A DNA stretch of 64,000 nucleotides from Oscillospiraceae bacterium (GTDB taxonomy: Bacteria; Bacillota; Clostridia; Oscillospirales; Oscillospiraceae): positions 62,001 to 126,000 of the forward strand of contig JAAWNQ010000001.1 of the NCBI GenBank assembly GCA_022799035.1, in the 5' to 3' direction. Numbering within the stretch: position 1 is the first letter of the stretch; every line of letters begins with the position of its first letter. This document shows positions 33,617 through 42,365 of this stretch, one piece after another. A model generated the notes under the pieces. It saw only the letters and a list, made by a program, of their open reading frames with translations, had not been told where the DNA came from and did no database searches. The position numbers and the translations under genes were made by a program.

Positions 33617-35749
33617 ATGGATCGATACATAGGGAAGTTCCTCGGAAAACGATATGAGATCCTGGAGCGTATTGGCTCCGGAGGTATGGCTGTTGTCTAT
33701 AAGGCCAAATGCCATTGGCTCAACCGCTTTGTAGCCATCAAGATCCTGAAGGAGGATCTGGCCCAGGATGAGGAGTTCCGCCGCCGTTTCCATGAGGAAT
33801 CCCAGGCCGTCGCCATGCTCTCCCACCCCAATATCGTAGCCATCTACGATGTCTCCCGGTCGGAGGATGAGGCGGAGCCTGATTATATCGTCATGGAGCT
33901 GATCGAGGGGATCACCCTGAAGCAGTACATGCAGAAGCGGGGGGGACGCCTGAGCTGGAAGGAGGCCCTCCATTTCAGCACCCAGATCATGAAGGGACTG
34001 GCCCACGCCCATGAGCGGGGGATCATCCACCGGGATATCAAGCCTCACAACATCATGGTCCTTCGGGACGGAAGCGTGAAGGTGGCTGACTTCGGCATTG
34101 CCCGGCTCATGTCCTCGGCCCAGAACACCATGACCCAGGAGGCCCTGGGCTCGGTCCACTATATCTCCCCCGAGCAGGCCAGAGGCAGCCGGGTGGATGC
34201 CCGGAGCGATATCTACTCCGCCGGGGTTGTCCTCTATGAGATGCTCACCGGCCGCCTGCCCTACGAGGGGGATTCCCCTGTGGCGGTGGCTATCCAGCAT
34301 ATCAACTCTATCCCCCTCTCTCCCCGGGAGCTGGACAAGAGCATCCCGGAGGCTATGGAGGTCATCACCATGAAGGCTATGGCCTCCGCGGTGGAGAAGC
34401 GTTATGTCTCTGCCGAGGCCATGCTGGCCGATCTGGAGGAGTTCCGGAAAAATCCCAACATCAAGTTTGACTATACCAACGAGGATTTGTTGCTGGGGGA
34501 GGGGGACGAACCCACTCAACCTATCGGAGCCAATACCCCTCAGGTGGTCCCTGTTCGCCCCGTCCATGCGGAGCGGTATGAGGAGCGGGCTAAAAAGCAG
34601 GCAAAAGGAGCCCCCAAGGGAGGGGCGAAGGAGAGTAAGATGGAAAAGCCCTCCAAGCCTCATCCCCGGCCCCGCCCGGAGCCGGAGGAGGATGATGAGG
34701 AGTATGACGAGGGGGGCGGCGGAGTCCAGGCCCTTATCATCATTCTGGCGGTGATCGTCTGTCTGGCCGGTGTGGGCTACTTTATCTGGACCAATGTACT
34801 CAGCGGTCTGACAGACCCCGGGACCATCTACACCGTCCCCAATGTGATTGGCTATACCCTGGAGGAGGCCCAGGCCCTGCCCGAGGTGGCGGACAATGGG
34901 TTCACCATCGTGGAGGGCCGCCAGGTTGTCAGTTCGGACGTGGAACCGGGCCTTATCGTGGAGCAGAACCCCAAGGAGGGGGACGTGGTCAAGACCGGTG
35001 GTCAGGTCATCACTGTGGATATCAGCATAGGGGGAGAAGGGCTGAAAATGCCCGATCTTTACAATAAAGACCAGCGGATCGCCGAGCCCACCCTCACCGC
35101 TATGGGCCTGATCCCCAAGGTGGAGACCGACTATTCTGAGGAGGTCACCAGGGGAAGCGTCATGTCCCAATCTCCCGCCGCCGACGCCCCGGTGGAGGCT
35201 GGGCAGGAGGTCATTATCGTGGTAAGCCAGGGGCGGAAGCTCCAGGAGAGGACCATGATCCCTCTGATGAATATGACATTGGAGGAGGCCACCAAGGCCC
35301 TGACGGATATGAACCTGCGGGTGGGAACGGTAACGCCGGTCCCCAGCGAGTTATATGAAGCGGGAAAGATCTGCGGCCAGAGCATTCCCGGCAGCAGTAT
35401 CGTGATGGAGGAGACGGTCATTGACCTGGAGGTGAGCACCGGCATGGAGATGGTGGATCCCCCTGACGTTAGCGCGTCTCCGGAGCCCAGCACCCCGGTG
35501 GAGCCCACCCCCACCCCCACGCCTGTTGCTCGGACCAGCCGGCGGGATGTGACGGTGGATCTGCCTAACGACAGGGAGACCGTCACCGTCCGGGTGACGG
35601 TGGGAGGAGCCATCCAGATCCAGGATCAGGTGGTGGAGACTCGGATGCGGATGGCCCGCTTCACCGTGGAGTCCAGCGGCGTTCAGCAGGTCATTGTCTA
35701 TGTGGATGATGTCCCCGTGAAGGATTACACGGAGGATTTCGGAACCTGA
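33617..35749 (+). CDS. prkC: PASTA domain-containing Ser/Thr kinase (PrkC/Stk1)
   Basis: A 710-residue receptor kinase. The cytoplasmic kinase domain (~10-275) has the glycine loop IGSGGMAVVYKA, the catalytic HRDIKPHN near 136 and DFGIARL. A charged juxtamembrane region (~300-370) precedes one transmembrane helix (~372-393). Three PASTA repeats (~407-470, 475-540, 545-610) face outside and would sense peptidoglycan fragments. A Pro/Thr-rich linker (~620-640) and a final beta-rich domain (~645-710) follow. In spore formers this kinase can respond to muropeptides during germination. rsgA overlaps its stop. Confidence 0.95.
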   Translation: MDRYIGKFLGKRYEILERIGSGGMAVVYKAKCHWLNRFVAIKILKEDLAQDEEFRRRFHEESQAVAMLSHPNIVAIYDVSRSEDEAEPDYIVMELIEGITLKQYMQKRGGRLSWKEALHFSTQIMKGLAHAHERGIIHRDIKPHNIMVLRDGSVKVADFGIARLMSSAQNTMTQEALGSVHYISPEQARGSRVDARSDIYSAGVVLYEMLTGRLPYEGDSPVAVAIQHINSIPLSPRELDKSIPEAMEVITMKAMASAVEKRYVSAEAMLADLEEFRKNPNIKFDYTNEDLLLGEGDEPTQPIGANTPQVVPVRPVHAERYEERAKKQAKGAPKGGAKESKMEKPSKPHPRPRPEPEEDDEEYDEGGGGVQALIIILAVIVCLAGVGYFIWTNVLSGLTDPGTIYTVPNVIGYTLEEAQALPEVADNGFTIVEGRQVVSSDVEPGLIVEQNPKEGDVVKTGGQVITVDISIGGEGLKMPDLYNKDQRIAEPTLTAMGLIPKVETDYSEEVTRGSVMSQSPAADAPVEAGQEVIIVVSQGRKLQERTMIPLMNMTLEEATKALTDMNLRVGTVTPVPSELYEAGKICGQSIPGSSIVMEETVIDLEVSTGMEMVDPPDVSASPEPSTPVEPTPTPTPVARTSRRDVTVDLPNDRETVTVRVTVGGAIQIQDQVVETRMRMARFTVESSGVQQVIVYVDDVPVKDYTEDFGT

Positions 35750-36648
35750 TGGAGGGAATTATCTTCAAAGCCCTGTCTGGCTTTTACTATGTGGACTGCG
35801 GTGGGGAGCTTCTCACCTGCCGGGCCAGGGGAAAATTCCGCCATGAGAAGATTACTCCTCTGGTGGGAGACCGGGTGAGGGTTACCACTCAGGGGGACGG
35901 AACGGGCACCGTGGACGCCGTCCTTCCTCGGAAAAACCAGTTTTGGCGGCCCGCGGTGGCCAACATCGACTACCTGGTGGTGGTGGCCTCCGGTGCCATC
36001 CCGGTCACCGATCCCTTCCTCATCGACCGGGTGGTGGCGGTGGCGGAGCGTCAGGGCTGTGAGAGTGTGATCTGCTTCAACAAATGGGATCTGGAACAGC
36101 CCCAGGCTCTCTACGAGACCTACCGCACCGCCGGCTTCCCCACCCTTCGGGTCAGCGCCGAAACGGGGGAGGGACTGGAGGAGCTGTCCGCCCTGATCGC
36201 TGGAAAGGTATGTGCCTTTACGGGAAACTCCGGCGTAGGGAAATCCAGTATTCTCAACGCCCTGGAGCCCGACTTTCACCTTCGGGTAGGGGACGTGAGC
36301 GAAAAGCTGGGCCGGGGCCGCCATACCACCCGCCACGTGGAGCTGTACCGCCTGAAAAACGGCGCTGTGATCGCCGACACCCCCGGCTTTGCCTCCTTTG
36401 AGGAGGAGGGAGTGGGCTGTCCGCCGGAGGAGCTGCAGTACGCCTTTCGGGAGTTCGCCCCCTACCTGGGTCAATGCCGCTTCCTGGACTGCGCCCATGT
36501 AAAAGAGCAGGGCTGTGCCGCCCTGGAGGCCCTCTCCCAGGGGAAGCTCTCCCAAACCCGCCACGACAGCTATGTCCGCCTGTACCGCCAGGCCAAGGAG
36601 ATCCCGGAATGGCAGCGCAGGAGCGCCAAAGACCCCCGAACCAAATAA
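35749..36648 (+). CDS. rsgA: Small ribosomal subunit biogenesis GTPase RsgA
   Basis: A 299-residue circularly permuted GTPase that matures the 30S subunit. The N-terminal OB fold (~1-65) is followed by a permuted G domain with motif order G4 (NKWDL) - G1 (GNSGVGKSS) - G3 (DTPG). The C-terminal zinc site reads CRFLDCAHVKEQGC. It shares one base with prkC (TGATG). The prpC-prkC-rsgA order is conserved across Firmicutes. Confidence 0.95.
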   Translation: MEGIIFKALSGFYYVDCGGELLTCRARGKFRHEKITPLVGDRVRVTTQGDGTGTVDAVLPRKNQFWRPAVANIDYLVVVASGAIPVTDPFLIDRVVAVAERQGCESVICFNKWDLEQPQALYETYRTAGFPTLRVSAETGEGLEELSALIAGKVCAFTGNSGVGKSSILNALEPDFHLRVGDVSEKLGRGRHTTRHVELYRLKNGAVIADTPGFASFEEEGVGCPPEELQYAFREFAPYLGQCRFLDCAHVKEQGCAALEALSQGKLSQTRHDSYVRLYRQAKEIPEWQRRSAKDPRTK

Positions 36649-36810
36649 TTCCCGCCCCAAAGGGAGAAAAACGCACCACAACCCGTCTCCTTTCGTATAC
36701 TGGGTCATCCAGCAGCGGAGGGAGGCGGTTTTTTGTCCTCCGGAAAAGAGGCTCCTCCCCCAGGGAGAGGGCCCCGGCCCAAGGCTCCGCCGGAAGGAGG
36801 TGGGCAGACA

Positions 36811-36882
36811 ATGAAGATCGTGGTGGTAAGATCTCCCAAGGCCCTGCGAGGCATCCTCAAAAGTATCTTCAAGGTAAAATGA
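36811..36882 (+). CDS. spoVM: Stage V sporulation protein SpoVM (23 residues)
   Basis: A very short gene, often missed. The product MKIVVVRSPKALRGILK plus SIFKVK aligns over its length with Bacillus SpoVM (26 residues). It keeps Lys2, Pro9, Lys10 and Ile15, which shape the amphipathic helix that recognises the positively curved forespore membrane. GAAGGAGGTG at 36792-36801 is an excellent ribosome site. SpoVM anchors the coat basement ATPase SpoIVA, whose gene lies 1.7 kb downstream. In Bacillus spoVM also lies just downstream of prkC-rsgA. The 162 bp between rsgA and spoVM show no clear sigma-A promoter. Confidence 0.88.
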   Translation: MKIVVVRSPKALRGILKSIFKVK

Positions 36883-36890
36883 CCAAGACC

Positions 36891-36921
36891 TGAGCCCCGC
36901 GGCTTTTTCCCGCGGGGCTCA
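36891..36921 (+). terminator. Strong hairpin after spoVM, without a 3' T-tract
   Basis: GAGCCCCGCGG at 36892-36902 pairs with CCGCGGGGCTC at 36910-36920, loop about 7 bases (CTTTTTC). On the plus strand it is followed by A's rather than T's, so intrinsic termination is doubtful; it may protect the spoVM mRNA or act with Rho. Confidence 0.5.
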
Positions 36922-37027
36922 AAAAATGTTTCTTCCGGCAGGGCGGAAAGACATACCAGGCAGACCTTGTACATATAGATTCACAGAAGAACGGGGCGGG
37001 ATGCCCGCGTAAGGAGTGGAACGCGCT

Positions 37028-38554
37028 ATGGAATTTGAACTGGACAGGACGCAGATAAACGGCTTCGACGCTCTGCTGGATACGACCCTGCGGACCGAGG
37101 AGACCCTGGAGATGATCGTCCCCGATGCCTGCCCCGACATTCTCCGCGTGGTGGAGACCGAGGGCAAGGTCCTCCTCCACCGGCGGGAGACGGTGGAGGG
37201 CAGGGTGGAGCTGACCGGCTCCATCCGGGGGATGGTGCTCTACCTTCCCGACGGGGAGGAGGGAGTCCGTCACCTGGATATCAACATCCCCTTCACCTGC
37301 GCCGCCGATAACGCCGCCATCGCCCCCGGTTGCAGCGTGGTGGCCTCCGCCAGATGCTGTCGGGCGGATACCCGCACTATCAATCCCCGCAAGATCCTGA
37401 TTCGGGCGGAGGCCGCGGTGGACGTGACCGTATTCGCCCCCCGGATGGAGACCATCTGCTCCCAGGTGCTGGAGGCGTCGGAACAGAGGGTGGAACAGCT
37501 CACCGAGACCAGGGAGGTGTACCTCACCGCCTGTGTCCAGGAAAAGCCCTTCCCCTTCTCGGAGGACGTGACCCTCTCAGCCAGCAAGCCTGCCGCCGTG
37601 GAGCTCCTGAAAAACCGGGTGACCCTGAGCCGTGGGGAGTCCAAGATCATCGGCAACAAGCTGATCTTCAAGGGCAGCGCCAACGTGAGCCTTCTCTACC
37701 GGGGTCAGGACAACGGGGCCTACACTGCGACTGCCGAACTGCCCTTCTCCCAGATCATGGAGATCTCCGGCGTGGCCGAGGACGCCGAGTGTGATATGAC
37801 CCTGGCCCTCTCCGGGGCCGACTGTGCCCTCAACATGGAGGACGACGGCCGTACCGTCTCCGTAACCCTGGAGGTGCTGGCCCAGGCGGTAGTCCGGGAG
37901 ACCCGGGTGCTCCAGGTCCTCACCGACGCCTACAGCACCCGGGAGCCCCTGGAGGTGGAGCTGGCCCAGTGCCCCATGGATACCCGTCTGGATCGGGGCG
38001 TCCGCAGCCAGAATGTTCGGGAGGTATGGGAGATCCCCACCCCTGTCCGGGAGCTGGTGGACTGCTCCATGACCGTGGGCCAGCTCACCCGAAGCCAGGA
38101 GGGGGAGCGGCTGGTACTCACCGCCCAGGTGGAGCTCCAGATCCTCTACCGGGACGAGGAGGGAAGCCTTTTCTCTGTCCAGCACCCCATGACCGTGCCC
38201 TGCGCCCTGGAGCTGCCCGAGGGCTGCCGCAGTTTCTGCCAGTGCGAGGGGGTGGGCGACGTCTACGCTGCCCCCGCACCCGGCGGCGTGGAGGTGCGCT
38301 TTGCCCTGGACTTCCGCTATTGCGCCCTGGAGCGCCGGACTCTGGCGGCCCTGTCCGGCCTCCACCCCGGCGAGGCGCCGGAGGAGGGGGGAGCCCATCC
38401 CTCCCTTGTCCTGCGGATGCTGGGCCGGGGGGAGCGGCTCTGGGATCTGGCCAAGACCTACGGCACCACCATAGCCGACATCATCAGCGCCAACGAGCTG
38501 GAGGATGAGGCGGCGGCGGGGGAGCGGCTTCTGCTCATCCCCCGGAGAAGGTAA
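37028..38554 (+). CDS. DUF3794 (SPOCS) and LysM domain-containing spore protein
   Basis: A 508-residue protein with repeated DUF3794/SPOCS domains (about 30-120, 175-270 and 330-425), seen as repeats of a V/I-rich strand ending in a negatively charged motif. A C-terminal LysM domain (~462-508; ERLWDLAKTYGTTIADIISANEL) would bind peptidoglycan. This architecture is found in spore coat and cortex proteins of Clostridia. ATG 37028 is 11 bases from AAGGAG at 37011-37016. It lies between spoVM and spoIVA and 14 bp before the latter, so a role at the spore coat/cortex interface is likely. Confidence 0.88.
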   Translation: MEFELDRTQINGFDALLDTTLRTEETLEMIVPDACPDILRVVETEGKVLLHRRETVEGRVELTGSIRGMVLYLPDGEEGVRHLDINIPFTCAADNAAIAPGCSVVASARCCRADTRTINPRKILIRAEAAVDVTVFAPRMETICSQVLEASEQRVEQLTETREVYLTACVQEKPFPFSEDVTLSASKPAAVELLKNRVTLSRGESKIIGNKLIFKGSANVSLLYRGQDNGAYTATAELPFSQIMEISGVAEDAECDMTLALSGADCALNMEDDGRTVSVTLEVLAQAVVRETRVLQVLTDAYSTREPLEVELAQCPMDTRLDRGVRSQNVREVWEIPTPVRELVDCSMTVGQLTRSQEGERLVLTAQVELQILYRDEEGSLFSVQHPMTVPCALELPEGCRSFCQCEGVGDVYAAPAPGGVEVRFALDFRYCALERRTLAALSGLHPGEAPEEGGAHPSLVLRMLGRGERLWDLAKTYGTTIADIISANELEDEAAAGERLLLIPRRR

Positions 38555-38567
38555 GGGGGAGAGGAAG

Positions 38568-40046
38568 ATGGAAGAAAACAAGATCTATGACGAGATCGCC
38601 CAGCGTACCGGGGGCGATATCTACATGGGGGTGGTGGGCCCCGTCCGCACCGGAAAATCCACCTTTATCAAGCGGTTTATGGAGACCCTGGTGATCCCCA
38701 ACATTGAGAATGTCTACCGCCGGGAGCGTGCCCGTGACGAGTTGCCCCAGTCCGGCTCCGGCCGGACCGTCATGACCGCCGAGCCCAAATTCGTCCCCGA
38801 GGAGGCCGTCCGGGTGGACATGGCCGATGGGGCCGCCTTCTCCGTCCGCCTCATCGACTGCGTGGGCTACATGGTTCCCGGGGCCGTGGGCCAGACCGAG
38901 GATGACGCCCCCCGCATGGTGACCACCCCCTGGTTCGACCATCCCATCCCCATGACCGAGGCCGCCGAGGTGGGTACCCGCAAGGTCATCGCCGAGCACT
39001 CCACCATCGGCATCGTGGTCACCACCGACGGCACCGTCACCGACATCTCCCGGGAGGACTACCTGGAGGCGGAGAACCGTGTCATCACCGAGCTCAAGGA
39101 GCTGGGCAAGCCCTTCCTGGTGGTACTCAACTCCGCCAGCCCTGACTCCGACCGGGCCAAGGCAATCCAGGCCGACATCATGGATCGCTACGACGTGACC
39201 TGCATCCGCTGTAACTGCCTGGAGCTGGGAGAGGCGGACGTGACCGCCATCATCCAGGCCGTCCTCTACGAGTTCCCCGTTCAGGAGCTGGATCTGTTTC
39301 TCCCCTCCTGGGTGGACGCCCTGCCCTATGACCATCCCATCAAGAGCGGACTCTACACCGCCATCCGAGAGGGGGCCTGCGCCATGCGCCGGATCCGGGA
39401 GGTGGAGACCGCCCTGGCCGCCATCGGCGCCTGTGAGACGGTGAGCAGCGCCCGGGTGACTTCCATCGACCTGGGCTCCGGCGTGGCCGCCGCGGCCCTG
39501 GAGCTGCCCCGGAGCCTTTTCTACGACACCATCTCCGCCCAGTCCGGCTTCACCATCGCCGACGACGGGGATCTGATGAGCCTCCTCACCAGCTTGGCGG
39601 GGGTGAAGCGGGAGTACGACAAGGTCTCCGAGGCCATCGCCCAGGTTCGGGAGACGGGCTACGGCATCGTGGCCCCCAGTCCCGAGGAGCTCCGCCTGGA
39701 GGAGCCCGAGATCGTCAAGCAGGGGGGCCGCTACGGAGTCCGCCTGAAGGCCTCCGCCCCCAGCATCCACATGATCCGGGCCGACATTGAGACCGAGGTA
39801 TCCCCCCTCATGGGCAGCGAGAAGCAGTCCGAGGAGATGGTGAGCTACCTCCTCCAGGAGTTCGAGGGGGACACCGCCCGGATCTGGGAGTCCAACATCT
39901 TCGGCAAATCCTTCCACGACCTGGTAAGCGAGGATCTGAACACCAAGCTGAAGCGGATGCCCGACGATGCCCGGGATAAGCTCCGGGAGACCCTCCAAAG
40001 GGTCATCAACGAGGGCTCCGGCGGCCTGATCTGTATCATTCTCTGA
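38568..40046 (+). CDS. spoIVA: Stage IV sporulation protein A (coat morphogenetic ATPase)
   Basis: A 492-residue protein, equal in length to Bacillus SpoIVA. The N-terminal ATPase domain has Walker A GPVRTGKST at 24-32 and the family segment RARDELPQSGSGRTVMT. A middle domain and a C-terminal domain ending in GGLICIIL follow; that tail is the SpoVM-interacting end in Bacillus. It polymerises on the forespore surface using ATP and founds the coat. Start ATG 38568 has AAGGGGGAGAGG upstream. A bidirectional terminator follows. Confidence 0.97.
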   Translation: MEENKIYDEIAQRTGGDIYMGVVGPVRTGKSTFIKRFMETLVIPNIENVYRRERARDELPQSGSGRTVMTAEPKFVPEEAVRVDMADGAAFSVRLIDCVGYMVPGAVGQTEDDAPRMVTTPWFDHPIPMTEAAEVGTRKVIAEHSTIGIVVTTDGTVTDISREDYLEAENRVITELKELGKPFLVVLNSASPDSDRAKAIQADIMDRYDVTCIRCNCLELGEADVTAIIQAVLYEFPVQELDLFLPSWVDALPYDHPIKSGLYTAIREGACAMRRIREVETALAAIGACETVSSARVTSIDLGSGVAAAALELPRSLFYDTISAQSGFTIADDGDLMSLLTSLAGVKREYDKVSEAIAQVRETGYGIVAPSPEELRLEEPEIVKQGGRYGVRLKASAPSIHMIRADIETEVSPLMGSEKQSEEMVSYLLQEFEGDTARIWESNIFGKSFHDLVSEDLNTKLKRMPDDARDKLRETLQRVINEGSGGLICIIL

Positions 40047-40048
40047 CA

Positions 40049-40085
40049 AAAAAGTGGTGAGACGGCTTTCGTCTCACCACTTTTT
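40049..40085 (+). terminator. Bidirectional terminator between spoIVA and the histidine kinase gene
   Basis: AAAAAGTGGTGAGAC at 40049-40063 pairs with 40071-40085. It has A's on the left and T's on the right, so it works for spoIVA on the plus strand and for the convergent kinase gene on the minus strand. Confidence 0.92.
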
Positions 40086-40088
40086 GCT

Positions 40089-42365
40089 TCACTCGGCCCG
40101 CTCCTCCGACTCCCTACGGAAGAGAGGGAAGGTGACCCTCACCACAAACAGGTCGGCCACCGGCTCCACAAAGAGCTTCCCGCCGCAGGCCCGGGTGAAG
40201 GAGTCGGCGATGGCCAGCCCCAGCCCGCTGCCTCCGTCGCTCCGGCTCTGATCCCCCCGGACAAACCGGGCGGTAAAATCCACCCTGTCAGGAAGCTCGG
40301 TCTTGGAGGTGTTCTTCACCGAGGCCTCCGCCACCCCGTCCTTCACGGCCAGGGTAAGATAGACCCGGGAGCCCTCCAGGGCGTATTTCAGGGCGTTCTG
40401 AAGCAGATTCTGAAACACCCGGTAGAGCCTGTCTCCGTCCCCTATAATGGGGACGGGCTCCTCCGGCAGGCTTTCCCGCAGAAGGACCGGGGCTTCCTCA
40501 ATGGCCTGGGCCATGTCGGCGGTGGTCTGCCGCAGCAGCTTGGCAAGATCCAGCTCCTCCAGCTTTACCGGCAGCTCTCCCGAGGCCGCCTTGCTCACCT
40601 CGAATACGTCCAGCACCATGGTCCGCAGCCGCTCCGCCTTTTGGGCAAGTATGTCCACATACTCCCCGGCGGGGGGCTCCAGCTTCTCCTGCTTCAAAAG
40701 TTCGGCGTAGCTGATGATGGAGGTGAGGGGGGTCTTGATGTCGTGGGACACGTTGGTCACCAACTCCACCTTCATCCGCTCGCTCCGGGTCTGTTCCTCC
40801 ACCGCCCGGGCCATGCCCTGCTGGATGTCGCCCAGCTCCTCCATGGAGCGCCGCAGGTCGCCGTCCTCAGGCAGGGGGAGGGAGGATGTCAGGCTTCCAT
40901 CCTTTACAGCTCTGATCTGTTCGGTGAGAGAGCCCAGATCGCCCCAAAGCCTCCGCAGCCGGGCGGAGTATAGGACCGTGGCGATCAAAAGAAGAGAAGG
41001 CGGAAGCAAAAACAGCCACACCACATCCAGACGAAGAGAGCCGAAGGAGAGATAGTAGACCAGAAGGTTCAAAGTGACGGCGCAGAGACCCACGGCGGTC
41101 AGGGCCATCAACCCCGCCAATCGGCTCAGCCGCCTCTGGATGGGCAGTTTCAACCCCCGGGCCGTCAGCATCCCACAGATGCCATGCCGCCAGGGCTTGT
41201 CCCCATAGCGCAGGTCGTTGACAAACAGCCAGCCGCTCCAGAAGACCAGCAGGACCGTCCACGGCCGCGCCAGAATCTCATTGAGATAGGAGCGCAGGAA
41301 CCAGGGGTACTGATAGGCTACCGCCTCCTCCCAGATCCCGGCATAGCTCACCTCCTGCACAAGATAACGCATTTCCTCCGTCAGGGGAAACAGGGCCACG
41401 GCCAGCGCCCCCAGGACCAGCAGGAGCTTGACCTCGAACCAGATATGCCCTGTAAAGCGGGCGACGGCCCGGTCTGCCAGAGGCTTGTCCCGGCGCAGCA
41501 GAAGCCAGACCGCCAGCAGGCAGATCCCGATCCCCGCCTGTATAGCGCCATAGACCACTAGGTTTTGCCGGCGCTCCCGCCAGTTCTTCTCCAGGTAATA
41601 GAGCCGGTTACACCGCCACTGGTTCCCCTGGGAGCTATAATTGCCCTTGATATAGAGGGCGGGCTCGTCAGCCACGGCGATGGAGACAGTCACGCCCCGG
41701 GCCTCCTCATCGGCCCGAAAGTTACTGTACCCTGGCAAATACCAATGCTGTCCATCCTCCTGGTATACGCCATCCCCATAAAGGTCAACGGGGGAGCCGT
41801 TCTTTATGGCGGAGCACTTGCTGCCGTCGAAGGAGAGGAGAAAGCCATACCCCTGGGCGGGATACTGGGAGATATCTTCCGTATTGCTGTAAAGGACTTT
41901 CCCATTCTGGGAGATGGAGTAGAGGAGATTCCGGTCCTCCTGAATGACCTTGTTCCAAGCCTCCGCCTCCTTCTTCCACCTCTCCCGGTCGCTCTCGGTG
42001 GGCTGGTAGTCGCTGATGGGGTAGCCGTCAAAATACCATACATCATCCTGCTGGATGACAGCGGTGGCTTCCTTCTCGATCAGAAAGGTGTCCTCGGCGT
42101 ATACGTCATAATAGTCGTAATAGTACCCGTTCAACGGCCCGCCCGCCCCCATGGCGATAAAGCGGTTCATCATCTCTGACAGGTAGGAGCGGAAGGCTTC
42201 CGTCTCCTGAAAATCGGACTGGAGGGCGCTTCCCAGCCTGTCCCGCCCATCCTCGCTGAATAGATTCCACGCGATGGGCAGCAGAGAGGAGAGCACTAAG
42301 CTTACCCCCAGGGCGAAGCTGAGAAAGCCTGCCCCCACCTTACATTTTTTCCATTTTGTATCCAA
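40089..42365 (-). CDS. Membrane-bound sensor histidine kinase
   Basis: A 758-residue sensor. Helix 1 is at ~12-33, and a long extracytoplasmic domain covers ~35-268. About five more membrane helices follow (~273-292, 312-330, 368-385, 417-438, 446-466). A HAMP-like linker leads to HisKA with the phospho-accepting His in NVSHDIKTPL (about 545) and a HATPase_c domain with NLLQNALKYA and GGSGLGLAIA (~640-745). The start is TTG at 42365 (AAGGTGG 9 bases upstream), 26 bp inside the regulator gene; a later GTG is possible. Multi-helix membrane domains of this kind occur in clostridial kinases of unknown signal. Confidence 0.9.
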   Translation of the reverse strand: MDTKWKKCKVGAGFLSFALGVSLVLSSLLPIAWNLFSEDGRDRLGSALQSDFQETEAFRSYLSEMMNRFIAMGAGGPLNGYYYDYYDVYAEDTFLIEKEATAVIQQDDVWYFDGYPISDYQPTESDRERWKKEAEAWNKVIQEDRNLLYSISQNGKVLYSNTEDISQYPAQGYGFLLSFDGSKCSAIKNGSPVDLYGDGVYQEDGQHWYLPGYSNFRADEEARGVTVSIAVADEPALYIKGNYSSQGNQWRCNRLYYLEKNWRERRQNLVVYGAIQAGIGICLLAVWLLLRRDKPLADRAVARFTGHIWFEVKLLLVLGALAVALFPLTEEMRYLVQEVSYAGIWEEAVAYQYPWFLRSYLNEILARPWTVLLVFWSGWLFVNDLRYGDKPWRHGICGMLTARGLKLPIQRRLSRLAGLMALTAVGLCAVTLNLLVYYLSFGSLRLDVVWLFLLPPSLLLIATVLYSARLRRLWGDLGSLTEQIRAVKDGSLTSSLPLPEDGDLRRSMEELGDIQQGMARAVEEQTRSERMKVELVTNVSHDIKTPLTSIISYAELLKQEKLEPPAGEYVDILAQKAERLRTMVLDVFEVSKAASGELPVKLEELDLAKLLRQTTADMAQAIEEAPVLLRESLPEEPVPIIGDGDRLYRVFQNLLQNALKYALEGSRVYLTLAVKDGVAEASVKNTSKTELPDRVDFTARFVRGDQSRSDGGSGLGLAIADSFTRACGGKLFVEPVADLFVVRVTFPLFRRESEERAE

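Noticed and set aside
33482..35170. 562-codon minus-strand frame opposite prkC
   Set aside because: Shadow of the kinase/PASTA gene; no start context, no recognisable domain.
36649..36810. Sporulation sigma factor promoter before spoVM (GTATACT near 36697)
   Set aside because: The -10-like ATAC core has no matching -35 for sigma-E or sigma-K at the right distance, so I did not call it.
38535..40049. 504-codon open frame on the minus strand opposite spoIVA
   Set aside because: Its product is His/Gly/Asp-rich and low in complexity, typical of the antisense frame of GC-rich genes. spoIVA on the other strand is a full-length, motif-complete gene.
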